Part shown: positions 5,916-7,373 of the stretch, piece by piece
How positions within the stretch are numbered: the stretch's first letter is position 1
Layout: the number at the start of each line of letters is the position of its first letter
Assembly (NCBI GenBank): GCA_947589165.1
Contig: CANQCH010000055.1
Coordinates: forward strand, 1-7,373
Length of the DNA stretch: 7,373 nt
Reading direction: 5' to 3'
Source: an uncultured Bacilli bacterium
GTDB taxonomy: Bacteria > Bacillota_I > Bacilli_A > RF39 > UBA660
Position numbers and translations under genes: made by a program
Notes under the pieces: model-generated
The model's input: only the letters and a program-made list of their open reading frames with translations
Database searches by the model: none
What the model was told of the DNA's origin: nothing

Positions 5916-5944
5916 ATTATAATATGTTTTTTTTATCTTTGCAA
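5916..5944 (-). promoter_or_regulatory. Sigma-A-like promoter just downstream of khpA
   Basis: On the minus strand TTGCAA (5939-5944) is followed by exactly 17 bases and a perfect TATAAT (5916-5921). It begins four bases after the khpA stop codon and points into a stretch with no annotated gene. By sequence it is one of the better promoters of the window. Confidence 0.55.
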
Positions 5945-5947
5945 CCA

Positions 5948-6196
5948 TTAAAATGAATCAACATTAACTTTAACCCGTTTTTGATTATTTAACGCACAAT
6001 AAGCTTGAATTAAAGTTCTAATCGCCGAAATCATTTTGCCATTACGACCAATCACTGTTGCCATATCATCACTATGGACAATAATTTCTAAAATCGTATC
6101 TTCTTCATCGGATTCAAAGATTTGTACTTTAACCATATCCGGATTTTTACAGACACTTTTAACAATAAATTCCGTATATTCAACTAAACTTTTCAT
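5948..6196 (-). CDS. khpA: KH-domain RNA-binding protein KhpA (YlqC)
   Basis: A small single KH-domain protein of 82 residues that binds RNA. In streptococci and relatives KhpA pairs with KhpB/EloR and affects cell elongation and small-RNA control. The RNA-binding GxxG loop is VIGRNGK (48-54, Gly50-Arg-Asn-Gly53), followed by the helix MISAIRTLIQAY. Length and layout match the family (75-82 residues). It starts two bases after the rpsP stop, with a GAAGG ribosome site inside the end of rpsP, so it is co-transcribed and probably coupled to rpsP. The rpsP-khpA pair is conserved across Bacillota. The rimM and trmD genes that often follow are not present here. Confidence 0.93.
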   Translation of the reverse strand: MKSLVEYTEFIVKSVCKNPDMVKVQIFESDEEDTILEIIVHSDDMATVIGRNGKMISAIRTLIQAYCALNNQKRVKVNVDSF

Positions 6197-6198
6197 GA

Positions 6199-6606
6199 TT
6201 AACCTTCTTTTTTAGTTGTTGCTTTTTTGGTTGTCGTTTTCTTAGCCGTGGTCGTAGTTTTCTTTGGTGCCGTGGTTACCTTTTTAGGAGCTGCAGCAGG
6301 TGCTTTTTCTTCGGCTTTTTTGGCTTTTGGTTTACTAGTCTTTGCTTTAGAAGCGACATATTTCGCCATAAGTCCTTCTTTTTTCAAAATACTTCTTACC
6401 GTATCAGTTGGTTCTGCACCATTACCTAACCATTTCATAACCTTTTCTTCATCAAGTGTTATAATTGCCGGTTTTTTAATGGGATCGTAAGTACCGACGG
6501 TTTCAATGAAACGTCCATCTCTAGGACTTCTAGAATCAGCAGCTACAATCCGATAGAATGGTCTTTGTTTTGCTCCCATTCTTTTTAATCTTAACTTTAC
6601 AGCCAT
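6199..6606 (-). CDS. rpsP: 30S ribosomal protein S16 with a long Lys/Thr/Ala-rich C-terminal tail
   Basis: S16 binds 16S rRNA early in assembly of the small subunit. The conserved core is residues 1 to about 82: MAVKLRLKRMGAKQRPFYRI, VAADSRSPRDGRFIETVGTYDP, then WLGNGAEPTDTVRSILKKEG. This matches the usual S16 length of 80-90. It is followed by an extension of about 53 residues that is almost only Lys, Ala, Thr and Pro, with repeated PKK, TTT and TKK units. The tail is a single open frame up to khpA and so is real sequence, not a fusion to another gene. It is probably disordered and positively charged. The start is fixed by AAAGGAGGG seven bases upstream. First gene of an rpsP-khpA operon under the promoter at 6636-6664. 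Confidence 0.96.
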   Translation of the reverse strand: MAVKLRLKRMGAKQRPFYRIVAADSRSPRDGRFIETVGTYDPIKKPAIITLDEEKVMKWLGNGAEPTDTVRSILKKEGLMAKYVASKAKTSKPKAKKAEEKAPAAAPKKVTTAPKKTTTTAKKTTTKKATTKKEG

Positions 6607-6635
6607 CTTATTTCCCTCCTTTAAATTTCCTTATT

Positions 6636-6664
6636 ACTATATCATATTAAAATATATGTGTCAA
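6636..6664 (-). promoter_or_regulatory. Promoter of rpsP-khpA
   Basis: On the minus strand a consensus TTGACA (6659-6664), a 17-base spacer and TATAGT (6636-6641) form a near-consensus sigma-A promoter. The start would be near 6629, about 23 bases before the rpsP ATG. The -35 box is part of the 13-bp palindrome that follows the upstream gene. Confidence 0.8.
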
Positions 6665-6685
6665 CTTATTTTAGTTGACACATAT
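6654..6685 (-). terminator. 13-bp perfect hairpin after the right-edge gene, probably its terminator
   Basis: ATATGTGTCAACT and AGTTGACACATAT pair perfectly around a six-base loop. The hairpin begins two bases past the TAA of the right-edge gene. On the minus strand it is followed only by ATTTTAAT, a weak T tract, so termination may be incomplete. Being a perfect palindrome over a -35 box, it could also be a protein-binding operator. Confidence 0.6.
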
Positions 6686-6687
6686 TC

Positions 6688-7373
6688 TTAATTACTTTTA
6701 CAAACGTAGTAGTTACCTTCCCGTTTACAACCGCGGGCTTCATGCCATTTATTTTCTAATTCTGTCACCTTTTCCGTGCTTAAATCCATTTCGGCAAGTC
6801 CGGGAACCGTGGTACTGCCAATTTTATCTAAAACGATTTCAATCCGGCGATTAATTTTACTACTGGTACTGGCCGTCGTTTCTTCCCAACCTTTTTTACC
6901 ACTATAAGTATTAGCTAGGTTCGTTAGATAGCGAATATAACCATCCTTATCAACGGCAATGGTAAGCGTAAAAGGTCCATTATTACTATTACTTAAGGTA
7001 TAACCATAGTAATTCATAACCCAACTATTAATATCTTCGGCTTTAACAGTAACATTATAATATGTAACATCGGTTAATAAGGCTTTAGCGGCTGCGGAAA
7101 CATAATCTAAACTTTCAACTTCTAAAGCTGTGGAAACAGCATCAAATTTATTCATTAAAGCTAATTCAATAACCCCAATGCCTGAATAACCACCAAATTC
7201 AAATTGCCATTCTTCTTTAGTTGCAACGGTCTTATCAGCAAAAGTAACTTTCCGAATTAAACTTTTTACATTATACTGATATCTAATTTGGCCGTTTAAT
7301 TGTTCATATTCTTTGCCATCAAGATAAGGTTTACCATACATATTAAAGGTATAAGCTTGAATACCATTTTGAT
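6688..7373 (-). CDS. Unrecognised protein, N-terminus outside window (probably secreted or lipoprotein)
   Basis: The C-terminal part, about 227 residues, is visible. An in-frame ATG exists at 7341, but the frame stays open to the window edge and no ribosome binding site precedes that ATG (upstream codons read QNGIQAYTF), so the true start is probably outside. The sequence is rich in alternating hydrophobic/polar residues, with segments such as FTLTIAVDKDGYIRYL and RRIEIVLDKIG that suggest a beta-sheet domain. These resemble the ligand-binding beta domains of bacterial lipoproteins, but the likeness is weak. The C-terminus has a C-x(8)-C pair (GCKREGNYYVC) that could form a disulphide, which fits an extracellular protein. 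No catalytic motif is seen. It is upstream of rpsP in the same direction but separated by a hairpin and a fresh promoter, so it is a separate unit. Confidence 0.7.
   Translation of the reverse strand, partial: QNGIQAYTFNMYGKPYLDGKEYEQLNGQIRYQYNVKSLIRKVTFADKTVATKEEWQFEFGGYSGIGVIELALMNKFDAVSTALEVESLDYVSAAAKALLTDVTYYNVTVKAEDINSWVMNYYGYTLSNSNNGPFTLTIAVDKDGYIRYLTNLANTYSGKKGWEETTASTSSKINRRIEIVLDKIGSTTVPGLAEMDLSTEKVTELENKWHEARGCKREGNYYVCKSN

Noticed and set aside
6227..6490. Long plus-strand open frame opposite rpsP with a Val/Phe-rich product
   Set aside because: It is the antisense of the Lys/Thr-rich S16 tail, has no ribosome site, and S16 is certain.
1..7373. CRISPR array, insertion sequence, tRNA, rRNA or riboswitch
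   Set aside because: No regularly spaced repeats, transposase motifs, terminal repeats, tRNA-like cloverleaf or known riboswitch core was seen on either strand by reading; a covariance-model scan would be the decisive test for RNA genes.

Overview
The window is low-GC bacterial DNA, mostly coding on the minus strand, and looks like a member of the Bacillota/Bacilli. Likely relatives are gut Erysipelotrichales- or RF39-type lineages, but this placement is inference. The grounds are AT-rich composition, strong AAGGAGG-type ribosome binding sites, sigma-A-like promoters, the rpsP-khpA gene pair, and a TasA-like membrane anchor at the left edge. Trp is written TGG throughout and TGA is used as a stop, so the mycoplasma code is not in use.

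Layout, left to right: (1) 1-455, minus, the N-terminal part of an exported protein with a SipW-type signal/anchor, with its own promoter. (2) 568-5239, minus, a five-gene operon transcribed right to left: a divergent acyl carrier protein (ACP), a cytoplasmic CocE/NonD (X-Pro dipeptidyl-peptidase S15-like) hydrolase, a Pta/Ptb-family phosphotransacylase, a butyrate kinase-like enzyme, and a small four-helix membrane protein whose last codons form the operon terminator. (3) 5347-5682, plus, acpS (holo-ACP synthase), divergent from the ACP gene across a ~105-bp double promoter. (4) 5683-5947, a non-annotated gap holding a bidirectional terminator and a good minus-strand promoter in front of a 59-codon open frame or small RNA. 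(5) 5948-6606, minus, rpsP and khpA with a promoter whose -35 box lies inside the terminator palindrome of the next gene. (6) 6688-7373, minus, the C-terminal part of an unrecognised protein.

The central locus reads as one pathway. AcpS would load phosphopantetheine onto the ACP. The hydrolase could release a carboxylate from an ester or amide. The kinase and transacylase interconvert carboxylate, acyl-phosphate and acyl-thioester. In the usual direction Ptb-Buk makes ATP and butyrate from butyryl-CoA. The neighbouring ACP and acpS raise the possibility that the thioester partner is this ACP, which would make the operon an acyl-ACP salvage or release module. That is a hypothesis from gene order and from unusual residues in several members; the sequence alone does not prove it.
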